From positions 142,988 to 206,987 of the forward strand of contig CAVBWZ010000001.1 in assembly GCA_963599445.1 (NCBI GenBank): 64,000 nt of DNA, read 5' to 3'. This document shows positions 24,161-32,809 of the stretch, one piece after another; within the stretch, counting starts at the first letter, position 1; the number at the start of each line of letters is the position of its first letter. A program made the translations under genes and the position numbers. The notes beneath the pieces are model-generated. The model saw only the letters and a list, made by a program, of their open reading frames with translations, ran no database searches and had not been told where the DNA came from. The stretch is from UBA9732 sp963599445. GTDB lineage: Bacteria; Spirochaetota; Spirochaetia; Sphaerochaetales; Sphaerochaetaceae.

Positions 24161-24694
24161 ATGAAGAAGATTCTTTTGGTTCTTGCCGTGGCTTTGATTG
24201 CCTGTTCATCAGTCTTTGCGCTCAACAACGCTGCTCGCACGAATGTGGATTTTTCGTCTGCTGTGTATCTCAACACTGATGAGTTCGGCCTTTTGAACCT
24301 CAACATCGTCGAAGGCAACTCCAGTTTCAGCTTTGCACTCAATGCTGACTTGGCTGCAATTGGCAAGGAAGGCTTTGGCGGCTATGGACACATTGGCTTT
24401 GTGCTTCCAGGACACTTCGACCTCTATGTCGCAGGTGCCTACAAGCTCAAGCTGAACAACAACGTGAACCTTCTTCTCTCCGTTGGTCCAACATTCGTGT
24501 TCGGACGCAACTACTTCACCTTTGGAACCGATGTCCTTGCACATTTCGACTACAAGGTACTCAAGAACTGGTTCCTTCGCTTCTCCCTTGGACTCGACAT
24601 GGATTTCTTCATGAACAACAAGAACAGGGACAAGCTGCGCGGGTTTGCAATGACGATGCAGCTCCCAATGGTCGCCATAGGCTATTCGTTCTAG
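24161..24694 (+). CDS. Small outer-membrane beta-barrel-like protein
   Basis: 178 residues with a signal peptide (MKKILLVLAVALIACSSVFA) and a mature part made of alternating amphipathic strands (GHIGFVLPGHFDLYVAGAYK, VNLLLSVGPTFVFGRNYFTF), ending in an aromatic residue (GYSF) as outer-membrane barrels do. No specific family recognised. Start at 24161 with AAAGGGG upstream. It follows selD by 62 bases but has a possible own -10 (TATACT, 24135-24140) and its own terminator, so it is probably a separate unit. Confidence 0.65.
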   Translation: MKKILLVLAVALIACSSVFALNNAARTNVDFSSAVYLNTDEFGLLNLNIVEGNSSFSFALNADLAAIGKEGFGGYGHIGFVLPGHFDLYVAGAYKLKLNNNVNLLLSVGPTFVFGRNYFTFGTDVLAHFDYKVLKNWFLRFSLGLDMDFFMNNKNRDKLRGFAMTMQLPMVAIGYSF

Positions 24695-24722
24695 GATATT
24701 GCGCACATTACTGCGTCAATTC

Positions 24723-24761
24723 GGGCACAGCCGTACAGATAGTACTGTCTGTGCCCTTTTT
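24723..24761 (+). terminator. Rho-independent terminator
   Basis: GGGCACAG (24723-24730) pairs with CTGTGCCC (24749-24756), followed by five T. The loop contains a second self-complementary AGTACT. It ends the barrel-protein transcript. Between it and 24975 I see only A/T-rich sequence. Confidence 0.85.
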
Positions 24762-24975
24762 CCTTGTACTGCATCGCAATCTCCGTCGAACGAGTTCTAG
24801 TTCTTCGCACGTTGTACGTTCTCGATTCAGGCACAGCTTTTTTGTATTCTTTTCGAGAAAAACGGAGTTTGAATAGAAAAAAATATATCGAAAACGCAAA
24901 AAACAGGATTTGAATACAAAGTGGCTGTTTTGTGTGTAGGCCAAGGACGGGATTTTTACAGTTTTTGACTTACTT

Positions 24976-25007
24976 TCAAGGTTTCTTCAAGGTTCTTAGG
25001 CTATCGT
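24976..25007 (+). promoter_or_regulatory. Response-regulator-type box and -10 upstream of lipoprotein A
   Basis: Direct repeat TCAAGG (24976-24981), five bases, TCAAGG (24987-24992): an 11-bp period as in OmpR/PhoB/PmrA sites. Nine bases later comes TATCGT (25002-25007) as a -10. There is no good -35, typical of activator-dependent promoters. Confidence 0.6.
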
Positions 25008-25030
25008 GAAGGCGAAGTTGGAGGACTTAT

Positions 25031-27049
25031 ATGAAGAACTCAATCAAGACAACAATTCTTTCAATCGTGCTGTTGGTCTGCTTCGTTGGCGTTTCATGCT
25101 CGTCATGCAATGCCGATGTCATTGGCAGTTCCAATTCATCAGATGATTCTGGCTCGACGTCGAAAGGTGCAACGCTGACAGGGACATACAGCTCCTCGAT
25201 ATCGGGTTGGGTCTCTGACGAAGAGGCAAGGGCGACCGTGACGCCAAATGCTGACCAGATGCCTTCTACGTACAACGCAGAGGATTTCGTCTACGATGTA
25301 GACGAGTACACTCAGGTCGAAATAGACCTTTCGAATCTTGGAAGCAGCTATGCAGATGGAGACATAACGGTTGAGGCCAAGGCAAAAAAGACGACAATAA
25401 CCCTTGGAAACGCCGCCAAGTACAACGTAATTCTTTCAGGAGAGAGCGAAGTTGGGGTCACGATAGCATCGGACTATGATTTCGTGCTTACTTTGGATAG
25501 TGTGGCCGTTTCGTCCAAGGGTGGAAGCGATGAGCAGGCTCTCAAGACGAAGGGTGGTGCTACGTGTTTCCTCGTTCTTGTTGGAGAAAGCACGCTTACC
25601 GGATGCATGGACGAGAGCGGTGAGACGAATACGAATGCGGTCAAGGCCGGCGGCTCCCTTGTGATATCGGGCGATGGTGTTCTCAATGTGGTTGGCAACA
25701 CCAAACATGGAATCGTAAGTGACGATGTCGTGTGCATCCAAAGCGGTACGGTGAATGTGACGCTCAATCCTGAGACCAGCGCTGGAACGGGCATAAAACC
25801 TGTCAACGGCTATGTCCAGAACGGCGGTGTTGTCAACATCACGGCCTTGAACATGACGCAGGGAAGCGAGAACAAGGGCATCAAGGTCGATGGTGATGAA
25901 GACGAGACGGAGTACGGTGCTGGCAAGGGCTACATCCTCATAAACGGAGGAGAGCTTACAATCAACACGTCCGGAAAGGGGATGACAGCTGGTTTCAACC
26001 CAACGGAGGACGGCGATACCAACAGCTCTGAAAATGACCCAAGCGCCGATGTATTCATCAACAACGGTCTTATAACGATTATGACATATGCAGCTCCAAG
26101 GGAGGATACGTATACCAACGGAGTCAGCAACGATGACGGTGTCTCTCCTGAAGGGATAGAGGGGAAGCACAGCGTTACAATCAACGGTGGAAAGATTGTC
26201 ATAAACGCGACCGACGACTGCATAAACACAAGCGTTGAAGGTGAGTCTTATATAGTGATAAACGGTGGTCTGATATACGCACATAGCAGCGCAAACGACG
26301 CCGTTGACAGCAATGGGACCATTGAAATGAACGGAGGTGTACTGATTGCCCTTGGCACTGGAGCACCTGAGTGTGGAATAGACTGCGACGAAGATAGTCG
26401 ATTCACATACACAGGTGGAACCATTGTAGCAATGGGTGGTGGCAATCAGCTTCCTTCCGGTTCAGGCACAACGGGATACGTCCTCACTACAGGTGCTGGA
26501 ATGTCCATGGGTGGTGGAATGCCTGGTATGCCTGGGATGTTTGGTACGTTTGGCGCACAGGGGCAGCAGTCTGGTCCTCTGAGCGGTGCGGACAAAGGTG
26601 TGGGTGATTTCTCGGCCTTTGGTGGCCAAGGGCCAATGCCGAACGGGTCTATGGACGAGCCTCCTGCAAAGCCAGAGGGTGACATGACACCTCCTGATTT
26701 CCAAAGCGATGCACCAAAGGGATTCGAAGGGGGCTTCATGATGCAGGGCGCAGGCCCAAATGCAGAAGGGCAGAGCTCTCTCTCCCAAGGGGCTGTTCTT
26801 GCAGTGTTGGACAGCAATGGAAATCCTGTAGTGGTCTTCACCGTTCCGCAGGGATGTGTGACAAACAATGTCCTGGTCGCAAGCGATGCCTATGAAAATG
26901 GCGATGTCGTGTACTACACCGGCAATGCAACGCTTGAAAGTGCAAGCTATCTGTTTGCGGATTCATTCGCACTTGGAGATGTGAAGGTTTCCGTCTCGGA
27001 TGCTTCAAGTGCAACTATAAGCGCAACGGCTACAACGATAACGCTGTAA
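25031..27049 (+). CDS. Carbohydrate-binding beta-helix lipoprotein (DUF4353/Cthe_2159-like)
   Basis: 672 residues. Signal and lipobox VCFVGVSCSSC (Cys ~23-26). Residues ~85-500 form a repetitive right-handed beta-helix with NGGxxxI rungs (INGGELTINTSGKGM, INNGLITIMTY, INGGKIVINATDDCINTS) and the aspartate-rich GIKVDGDEDETEYGAGKGY, as in the calcium-dependent polysaccharide-binding Cthe_2159 family. Residues ~500-590 are Gly/Met/Pro-rich (GMPGMPGMFG). GGAGG precedes the ATG. Next to it, convergent, is a two-component system, and a matching box lies before this gene and the lipoprotein at 29.2 kb. Probably binds a host or plant glycan at the cell surface. Confidence 0.75.
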   Translation: MKNSIKTTILSIVLLVCFVGVSCSSCNADVIGSSNSSDDSGSTSKGATLTGTYSSSISGWVSDEEARATVTPNADQMPSTYNAEDFVYDVDEYTQVEIDLSNLGSSYADGDITVEAKAKKTTITLGNAAKYNVILSGESEVGVTIASDYDFVLTLDSVAVSSKGGSDEQALKTKGGATCFLVLVGESTLTGCMDESGETNTNAVKAGGSLVISGDGVLNVVGNTKHGIVSDDVVCIQSGTVNVTLNPETSAGTGIKPVNGYVQNGGVVNITALNMTQGSENKGIKVDGDEDETEYGAGKGYILINGGELTINTSGKGMTAGFNPTEDGDTNSSENDPSADVFINNGLITIMTYAAPREDTYTNGVSNDDGVSPEGIEGKHSVTINGGKIVINATDDCINTSVEGESYIVINGGLIYAHSSANDAVDSNGTIEMNGGVLIALGTGAPECGIDCDEDSRFTYTGGTIVAMGGGNQLPSGSGTTGYVLTTGAGMSMGGGMPGMPGMFGTFGAQGQQSGPLSGADKGVGDFSAFGGQGPMPNGSMDEPPAKPEGDMTPPDFQSDAPKGFEGGFMMQGAGPNAEGQSSLSQGAVLAVLDSNGNPVVVFTVPQGCVTNNVLVASDAYENGDVVYYTGNATLESASYLFADSFALGDVKVSVSDASSATISATATTITL

Positions 27050-27086
27050 ACGGCAACACATACTTTACCACTTTACCCCAAACTTT

Positions 27087-27128
27087 GGAGCCGTCGCCGA
27101 GAAAAACTTGGTGGCGGCTCCTTCCTTT
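27087..27128 (+). terminator. Terminator between convergent genes
   Basis: GGAGCCGTCGCC (27087-27098) faces GGTGGCGGCTCC (27110-27121) with two G-U-type mismatches, then a T-rich tail TTCCTTTTC. It ends the lipoprotein transcript and may also serve the sensor kinase gene in reverse. Confidence 0.7.
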
Positions 27129-27157
27129 TCGAGATTCCTATCCTCAAATACTTCTTC

Positions 27158-28420
27158 TCAAATGCCTTTCATTTCGAATGTGAATTCAATCCAGCTTCCA
27201 TATTCGCTTTCCACGGATAGCTTTCCGTTGTGGATGTCTGAGATCTCCTTCGCCATTGCAAGGCCAAGGCCATAGCTGCCATCGGCACGGCTGCGGGCTT
27301 TGTCTACACGATAGAACCTTTCGAATATCCTTTCCTTGTCGCATTCCTGTATTCCAACGCCCGTGTTGCGAACCTTGAGTACTACGTTCTTGTGCTTGTC
27401 GTACAACGATACTGAGATGCTGCCGCCTTCTTCTCCGTATTTGACTGCATTGCTAAGCAGAATGCTGACGAGCTTTTCAAGTTGGAATGAATTGCCCTTC
27501 ACCGCTACGTTCTGCTGGACTTCAACCTTCAACGACATTCCTTTTTCAAAGGCGAGGGCTTCGAACGGAAGGGCTGCACCTTCCACTATGGACGATAGCT
27601 CGACGACGTCATCGCATTTTGAGACGCTTCCCATTGATGTCAGGAACATGAGGTCCTTTACAAGTCCGTCCATACGGTGGGTCTCCGTCTTTATGTACGA
27701 GAGCCATCTGCTGTGGCCCTGTTCGTTTTCAAGGACATCGGCATTGGCTTGGATCACCGCAATTGGAGTCTTGAGTTCGTGTCCGGCATCGGCTATGAAG
27801 CGGTTCTGTCTGTCGAAGGACTCCTGTATTGGGCGCGTCATCATGCCTACGAGTTTGAGGCTGAGCATGAAGAGAAGAATCCATGCCGCTGCGCCTCCTA
27901 TGACCGCCCACATGGTCGTTCTTCTTTCGTCCATGACGCTTGAAGTGGCGTCAAGCACGGTGTACGAGAAACCTGTTGGTGTTTTGTGTCTAAGAAAGTA
28001 ATAGCCTTCCACCTTGTCGAACTCGGCATTGTTTCCATCGATTAACGAAACGATGGTCTGGATTGTGTCGTCATCGTAGTAATCGTCGCGGTTGGAGCTC
28101 CATGAAGACACCGTATTGAATGAATCGGTTGAAATTGCAATCACATTTCCTCCAAAGTCACGGAACATGTCAGTATATTGTGGAGCAAGGTTGATTGGTG
28201 GGTTTTGTGCGATTGGAGGGGCTTGCAGGTCCGGTGAATCCGGCAGGATGTCATTTGGTTGCGGCCTTTCCTGCTGCGAGTAGCTTTCAAGAGCAGTCCT
28301 TATCTGAGCTTTCTTTTCACGTGCAGGAACGATTGCTATGAATGCAATGAGGGCTGCTACGATTACTGTGAAGCTCCCCATTGTTATGAACATCAGCTGA
28401 CGTTTTAGCTGTTTTATCAT
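27158..28420 (-). CDS. Sensor histidine kinase
   Basis: 420 residues. TM1 ~10-32, an external domain of ~135 residues (33-170), TM2 ~171-193, then HisKA with the phospho-acceptor His214 in DAGHELKTPIAV and a HATPase_c domain (NAVKYGEEGG as N box, VRNTGVGI as G1, YGLGLAMAK as G2). It senses an extracytoplasmic signal and phosphorylates the regulator encoded just upstream; the two genes overlap by 4 bases (ATGA). The external domain is Pro-rich at first (PDSPDLQAPPIAQNPPINLA) and has no recognised ligand fold. Context suggests control of the two flanking lipoproteins. Confidence 0.92.
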   Translation of the reverse strand: MIKQLKRQLMFITMGSFTVIVAALIAFIAIVPAREKKAQIRTALESYSQQERPQPNDILPDSPDLQAPPIAQNPPINLAPQYTDMFRDFGGNVIAISTDSFNTVSSWSSNRDDYYDDDTIQTIVSLIDGNNAEFDKVEGYYFLRHKTPTGFSYTVLDATSSVMDERRTTMWAVIGGAAAWILLFMLSLKLVGMMTRPIQESFDRQNRFIADAGHELKTPIAVIQANADVLENEQGHSRWLSYIKTETHRMDGLVKDLMFLTSMGSVSKCDDVVELSSIVEGAALPFEALAFEKGMSLKVEVQQNVAVKGNSFQLEKLVSILLSNAVKYGEEGGSISVSLYDKHKNVVLKVRNTGVGIQECDKERIFERFYRVDKARSRADGSYGLGLAMAKEISDIHNGKLSVESEYGSWIEFTFEMKGI

Positions 28421-29109
28421 AGAGGATTCTCCTTGTAGTCCATATAGTATCCAATGCCTCTGGAGGCTTTGATTGCAACTTTGGAGTCTATGAAACCTAT
28501 TTTCTTTCTAAGAAATGAAATATATACCTCTGCACTGTTGTACTCCGCATCGCTTTCAAGTCCCCACAGCTTGTCTGCAATCTGCTCTTTGGAGATTATG
28601 TGGCCGTTGGCCTTCATGAGAAGCTCTGCAAGGTTTATCTCCCGTGCACTGAGTTTTATGGATTTTCCAGTTTCATGGTTGCAAAGCTCACCAAGGCTAG
28701 GTCTAAGCACAAGGTCTCCAAAAACAGGGTCGTTGCTTTCCATGGAGGTGTCCTTTCGTCTTGCAAGGGCATTCACGCAGGCCAGAAGCTCTGCCATTTC
28801 AAACGGTTTTGGAAGGTAGTAGTCCGCTCCTTCGTTGAGGCCTTTGATGCGGCTTTCAAGGTCCGCCTTTGCGGTGAGCATGAGAATGGGAGAGTTGAAA
28901 CCTTCGGAACGAAGTCTTGAAAGTATCTCGAATCCATCAATCTTTGGGAGCATCACATCGAGTATTATAAGGTCATATAGCCCTGTTTGGGCTTCCTCCA
29001 AACCACTGAGCCCATCATAGCAGGCATTGACAAGCCATCCCTTTGTCTTGAGCATGTGGGCTACTGCATCCGACAGGCCTTTTTCGTCTTCGATAATCAA
29101 AAGTCTCAT
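28417..29109 (-). CDS. OmpR-family response regulator
   Basis: 230 residues. The receiver domain has acidic residues in IIEDE, the phospho-acceptor Asp51 in LIILDVMLPKIDG, and conserved Thr/Lys in LMLTAKAD and LPKPFEM. The C-terminal winged helix has SAREINLAELLMKANGHIIS and VEVYISFLRKKI-like elements. Such regulators bind tandem 6-7-bp sites spaced 11 bp. Exactly such sites are present in the intergenic region just upstream, divergent to the lipoprotein at 29.2 kb, and before the lipoprotein at 25.0 kb. Likely regulator of both and of its own gene; on the minus strand TATAAT lies ~10-15 bases before the start. Confidence 0.93.
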   Translation of the reverse strand: MRLLIIEDEKGLSDAVAHMLKTKGWLVNACYDGLSGLEEAQTGLYDLIILDVMLPKIDGFEILSRLRSEGFNSPILMLTAKADLESRIKGLNEGADYYLPKPFEMAELLACVNALARRKDTSMESNDPVFGDLVLRPSLGELCNHETGKSIKLSAREINLAELLMKANGHIISKEQIADKLWGLESDAEYNSAEVYISFLRKKIGFIDSKVAIKASRGIGYYMDYKENPL

Positions 29110-29140
29110 AGTGGAATTATTATAAACCAGATTCCGTTTT

Positions 29141-29172
29141 TCAAGGTTCGTTTAAGGTTCGCTTCATACATT
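29141..29172 (+). promoter_or_regulatory. Response-regulator-type box and -10 upstream of lipoprotein B
   Basis: TCAAGG (29141-29146), five bases, TTAAGG (29152-29157), nine bases, then TACATT (29167-29172). Repeat period and distance to the -10 equal those at 24976-25007. The box also lies in the promoter region of the divergent response-regulator gene. Confidence 0.6.
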
Positions 29173-29202
29173 ATGGCCATCTACTTTGGATGGAGGACTT
29201 TT

Positions 29203-30651
29203 ATGAAGCATTCAAAAAGACATTCAAACGGTTTTTCAATACATGCAGGAAAATGTGCAATTGCTTTGCTGATTGCATTTTTGTTGCTGGTTTCCTGTTC
29301 CACAGCGTTGGATTCATCTGCAGTGGATTCAAGTTCTCAGACGACAAGCGAAGCACAGGGGAATCGGCCTGAAAGACCCAGCGGTCAACCCAGCGGCCAA
29401 GGCGGACAACCTGGTGGTATGCCTGGTCAAGGTGGATTTGGTGGCGGTTCGCAGACTGTGACGCAGGGGACGAGTGCCAACACCATAGACGAGGATGGTG
29501 TGTATGAGGGTGGAACATATGAGTCCATTGGCGATGATGAGAATGCCCTTAGGATTGACGGAGCATCCGTGACGCTTGCAGGCATAACCGTTGACAAGAG
29601 CGCAGGTGCTACCTCAAATACTGAAAGCGGCGATTTCTATGGCATGAACGCAGCGCTCCTCGCAACGAACGGTGCAAACGTTACAATCACCAATGCAACC
29701 GTGACTTCAAACGCTCAGAACGGAAACGGAGTGTTCAGCTATGGCGATGGTACAGTTGTGACAATAAGCGACAGCACAATCGTAACGACCAAGGACAACT
29801 CCGGTGGAATCCAGACGACAGGCGGTGGCTCGACATACGCTACGAACCTTACAGTCGAGACAAGCGGCAACTCTTCTGCGGCCATAAGATCTGACCGAGG
29901 TGGTGGAACTGTGGTTGTAAACGATGGCTCATATACGAGCAATGGCTACAATTCTCCGGCAGTATACTCTACGGCGGACATCTCGGTATCGAATGCAACG
30001 CTTACAGCCAACAGCTCGGAGGCTTTGGTGATAGAAGGCAGGAACAGCATAGCCCTTGTTGACTGCGTGGTCTACGGCAACATGAGCGACACCAAGGGAA
30101 CGAGCTCAGACGAGAACGTCCACAACGTCATGATATACCAGTCCATGTCAGGAGATGCGGCGGTTGGAACCTCTTCGTTCTCAATGGAAGGCGGCTCTCT
30201 TACCTCCAACAACGGCGATATGTTCTACATCACCAACACCGCCTGCATCATAACGCTATCCAATGCAACGCTAGTCAGCAACGATGACGGTTCATACCTT
30301 TTCAACGTAACCGGCAACAGCGCAAGCCACGGATGGGGCAGTGCAGGAAGCAACGGAGCACAGGCTACGGTCACGTGTTCCAACCAGATCCTTGAGGGCG
30401 ACATAAGGGTGGACTCCATATCCACGCTTGCACTTTCCCTAAAAGACGGTAGCTCCTTCACTGGCTCAATCAACGTTGTATCGAACACTGAGGGCGGGAC
30501 TGCAGTAGCCAACAACGCGGTCGTTACTGTGGATGCCGGCTGCACTTGGATCTTGACCGGCGACTGCACGATTACAAGCCTCGTTTGCAACGGCGTCATC
30601 GACTTCAACGGCTACACAATCACGCTTGCAGACGGCACGGTACTCTCCTGA
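29203..30651 (+). CDS. Repeat-rich adhesin-like lipoprotein
   Basis: 482 residues from the ATG at 29203 (GGAGG upstream). The longer open frame to 28987 runs through the regulatory box and is rejected. Lipobox LLLVSC. A Gly/Pro/Gln linker (SGQPSGQGGQPGGMPGQGGF) resembles the Gly/Met/Pro stretch of lipoprotein A. From ~95 onward the sequence is a Ser/Thr/Asn-rich right-handed beta-helix with regular rungs (NGANVTITNATVTSNAQNGN, VVTISDSTIVTT, GGTVVVNDGSYTSNG). No catalytic motif. Probably exposed on the cell surface and co-regulated with lipoprotein A by the neighbouring two-component system. Confidence 0.72.
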   Translation: MKHSKRHSNGFSIHAGKCAIALLIAFLLLVSCSTALDSSAVDSSSQTTSEAQGNRPERPSGQPSGQGGQPGGMPGQGGFGGGSQTVTQGTSANTIDEDGVYEGGTYESIGDDENALRIDGASVTLAGITVDKSAGATSNTESGDFYGMNAALLATNGANVTITNATVTSNAQNGNGVFSYGDGTVVTISDSTIVTTKDNSGGIQTTGGGSTYATNLTVETSGNSSAAIRSDRGGGTVVVNDGSYTSNGYNSPAVYSTADISVSNATLTANSSEALVIEGRNSIALVDCVVYGNMSDTKGTSSDENVHNVMIYQSMSGDAAVGTSSFSMEGGSLTSNNGDMFYITNTACIITLSNATLVSNDDGSYLFNVTGNSASHGWGSAGSNGAQATVTCSNQILEGDIRVDSISTLALSLKDGSSFTGSINVVSNTEGGTAVANNAVVTVDAGCTWILTGDCTITSLVCNGVIDFNGYTITLADGTVLS

Positions 30652-30830
30652 CTCAAATGGAATAGGCCGATGTCCCTGTGGTTTGGACTTTGTTGTTGGG
30701 GTTTTTCTTGCCAGTATTCTATGTTTAGTTTATCTTTTAGTTGACGTTTAGGATTGCGATTACTTTTTCGTCGGGGAGAATGACTGTGGTCTGCTGGAGG
30801 CTTACAGGCTCTCCGGCGAAGGAGTGGAAA

Positions 30831-31973
30831 ATGAAAAGAAGTGTGTTTGCAATCGTTCTCATTGCAGCAGTCGTCCTCGTTGGTTGTTCTGAGGTTTCCC
30901 ATGAACACACGTTTGGTGATTGGAAACTGAATGAAAGCAGCGGTAGACTCGAAAGAGTTTGTACCAAATGCTCCGAAGTCGAGAGCAAGGAGGTTTTGGT
31001 TGCAAACTCCCAGGACTCTCTTATGGCTGCAATATCCAATGGTTCAAAGCCAATCTACATTACGTCTGACATCGAGCTCTCTTCGACAATCGAAATCAGC
31101 GATGGACAGTCTATTGTGATTGACCTAAACGGGCATACCATTTCAGCCGAAGAACTGCCTTTCATGATTCGTCATGGAAACGTCGAATTCACAGGAAAGG
31201 GAACGATTCAGGAAACTGAATCGGATGGATTTGGAGCAATCCTCCTCAAGGGCTCCGAGACTGATGTTGCAGACTATTCTGTTGTTACCATTGGAAAGGA
31301 CGTGACACTCAAGGGTTGGACTGGAGTTTTCGTTGACCAACTCAGTGCAAAGCAAGGAAAAGCCCAAGCCTATGGTGTCGTCGTGAATATGCATGGAACA
31401 ATCATCGTTCCTTCTGAATCTGAACATGCCGCAGGTCACGGTATCTACCTCAATGGCAGTGTAAAAGATACAAAAGGAAACGTTCCTGTATTCAACATCG
31501 AAGGTGCCAGCATTACAGCCAACTCAACGGGTATCTATGCGGCAGGCTATGGAAAGTGGAACATAAAGGATACGACAATCTCTGGAGTTGATACCGCAAT
31601 AGAAATTCGTGCAGGAGAGATGAATATCGAAAGCGGCAAGTTCTCTGCATCCGCAGTGCCTACGGAGGTTTCTCCAAATGGAAATGGCACAACTTCCTCT
31701 GGGTCTGCAATTGCTGTTGCTCAGCATACTACAAAGCTTCCTGTGATCGTGAACATTTCAGGCGGTACGTTCGAAGGCTATTCTGCTTTCTACGAATCCA
31801 ATCCTCAGAAGAACAGTGATGAAGACATTGCGAAGGTGCAGCTTAACGTAACTGAAGGAGTCTTCAATGCTATCAACGGAGGTTCTGTTGCAGTTTACAG
31901 TGAAGACTGTACTGGATTCATTTCAGGTGGCAAGTTCAATGTAGAGCCGGATTCCTCGTATTTTGCAGAGTAA
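30831..31973 (+). CDS. Beta-helix lipoprotein with N-terminal HxF/CxxC module
   Basis: 380 residues. Lipobox AVVLVGC (Cys19); the ATG at 30831 follows AAGGAG. Residues ~23-50 (HEHTFGDWKLNESSGRLERV, then CTKC) repeat the His/Cys module found in the lipoproteins at 12.3 and 15.9 kb. The remainder is a pectate-lyase-like beta-helix (IVIDLNGHTISAEE, VVTIGKDVTLKGWTGVFVD, FNIEGASITANSTGIYAAG, IVNISGGTFEGYSAFY) lacking visible catalytic Asp/Arg sets. Likely a surface or periplasmic binding protein. It ends in a strong terminator. No 11-bp response-regulator box was seen upstream; TTGACG at 30741-30746 is an isolated -35-like element. Confidence 0.7.
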   Translation: MKRSVFAIVLIAAVVLVGCSEVSHEHTFGDWKLNESSGRLERVCTKCSEVESKEVLVANSQDSLMAAISNGSKPIYITSDIELSSTIEISDGQSIVIDLNGHTISAEELPFMIRHGNVEFTGKGTIQETESDGFGAILLKGSETDVADYSVVTIGKDVTLKGWTGVFVDQLSAKQGKAQAYGVVVNMHGTIIVPSESEHAAGHGIYLNGSVKDTKGNVPVFNIEGASITANSTGIYAAGYGKWNIKDTTISGVDTAIEIRAGEMNIESGKFSASAVPTEVSPNGNGTTSSGSAIAVAQHTTKLPVIVNISGGTFEGYSAFYESNPQKNSDEDIAKVQLNVTEGVFNAINGGSVAVYSEDCTGFISGGKFNVEPDSSYFAE

Positions 31974-31991
31974 TACTGTTTTGGTTGTTCC

Positions 31992-32025
31992 AACAGGGCC
32001 GTCAGCTTCGCGGCCCTGTTTTTGT
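31992..32025 (+). terminator. Rho-independent terminator
   Basis: AACAGGGCCG (31992-32001) and CGGCCCTGTT (32011-32020) form a perfect 10-bp stem with a 9-base loop, followed by a T-rich tail. Confidence 0.92.
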
Positions 32026-32139
32026 CTTTAACCCTTAGTGCAGCAAAACTTCATGAAACGGAGACTTTTACAAACCGCACTTACTTATTTGCAGAAGGAG
32101 ATGTTCCAGACGTGCAGGGCATGGCCAAGACTCATGAAG

Positions 32140-32162
32140 GAGTTTTGAAAGTTTCTCTTCAA
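32140..32162. repeat. Dispersed 23-bp repeat, copy 1
   Basis: GAGTTTTGAAAGTT-T-CTCTT followed by CAA. It overlaps the 3' end of the XRE gene on the opposite strand. Copies 2 and 3 are at 35088 and 50114. Confidence 0.6.
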
Positions 32163-32809
32163 TGCTGCCATACTCTTTCAACAACATCCACAATGGTGCA
32201 TGATAGTACACGTGAGAGTTTTTCAAGGGCATCGGTCTGTGCCTTGTTGATGTCCTTTTGTCTTTGTTCGTATTGTTGTATTGTGCGAATGGGAATGCCT
32301 GACTTGGCGGAGAGTTCCCGTTGGGTGAGGCCTGTGTTGAGGCGAAGGGTTTTCAGGTTCGTCTGCAGTTTTGCGTGGTGGTAAAGTTGTGTCATCCTGT
32401 CGCAGAATTGGCGGATGTCCATTTCGTGATAAGGCCGATAAAGACCTATGACATCGCGAATTGCAACGTATTTGACTATGTTTGCGAAAGACAGCGACGT
32501 TTCCCATTGGTAGTAGGCCAATGCCCAGCCCGCCCAGTACTCTGCACTGCGGTTTGCACTGTAGGTTGGTTTCATTCGTTTTGTGTCTGCAAATGATTCG
32601 GAGAGGACTCTGTATGCAAGTTCGACCCCTGAAATTCCTACGGTTACAGTGAAATCTCCTTTTTCGAATAGCTTGGATGTCTTTGAATTTGAAAAGAATC
32701 CAAAGAATTCATCGGCATCGTATTTGAGGTCGTTTACTGCAAAATCGAGCATCCTGCCAAGTGCGGTCCGTGCTTTTTCCAAGTATTCTCTATCGTAGGC
32801 ATAAGTCAT
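32159..32809 (-). CDS. XRE-family DNA-binding protein, probable antitoxin
   Basis: 216 residues. The C-terminal ~65 residues are a helix-turn-helix of the XRE type (LKTLRLNTGLTQRELSAKSG, IPIRTIQQYEQRQKDINKAQ). The N-terminal ~140 residues are an all-alpha domain with conserved aromatic positions (YDADEFFGFFSNS, WAGWALAYYQWETSLSF) that I do not recognise. It overlaps the upstream DUF3990-type gene by 20 bases, so the toxin candidate is translated first. The expected roles are neutralising the ADP-ribosyltransferase-like partner and autorepressing the operon. Confidence 0.75.
   Translation of the reverse strand: MTYAYDREYLEKARTALGRMLDFAVNDLKYDADEFFGFFSNSKTSKLFEKGDFTVTVGISGVELAYRVLSESFADTKRMKPTYSANRSAEYWAGWALAYYQWETSLSFANIVKYVAIRDVIGLYRPYHEMDIRQFCDRMTQLYHHAKLQTNLKTLRLNTGLTQRELSAKSGIPIRTIQQYEQRQKDINKAQTDALEKLSRVLSCTIVDVVERVWQH

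Noticed and set aside
25436..26284. 282-codon open frame on the minus strand
   Set aside because: It is antisense to the beta-helix lipoprotein gene, with no start signal or family features.
28987..29202. 72-codon N-terminal extension of the 29.2-kb lipoprotein
   Set aside because: It would run through the regulator box and the start of the divergent response-regulator gene, and would bury the signal peptide.
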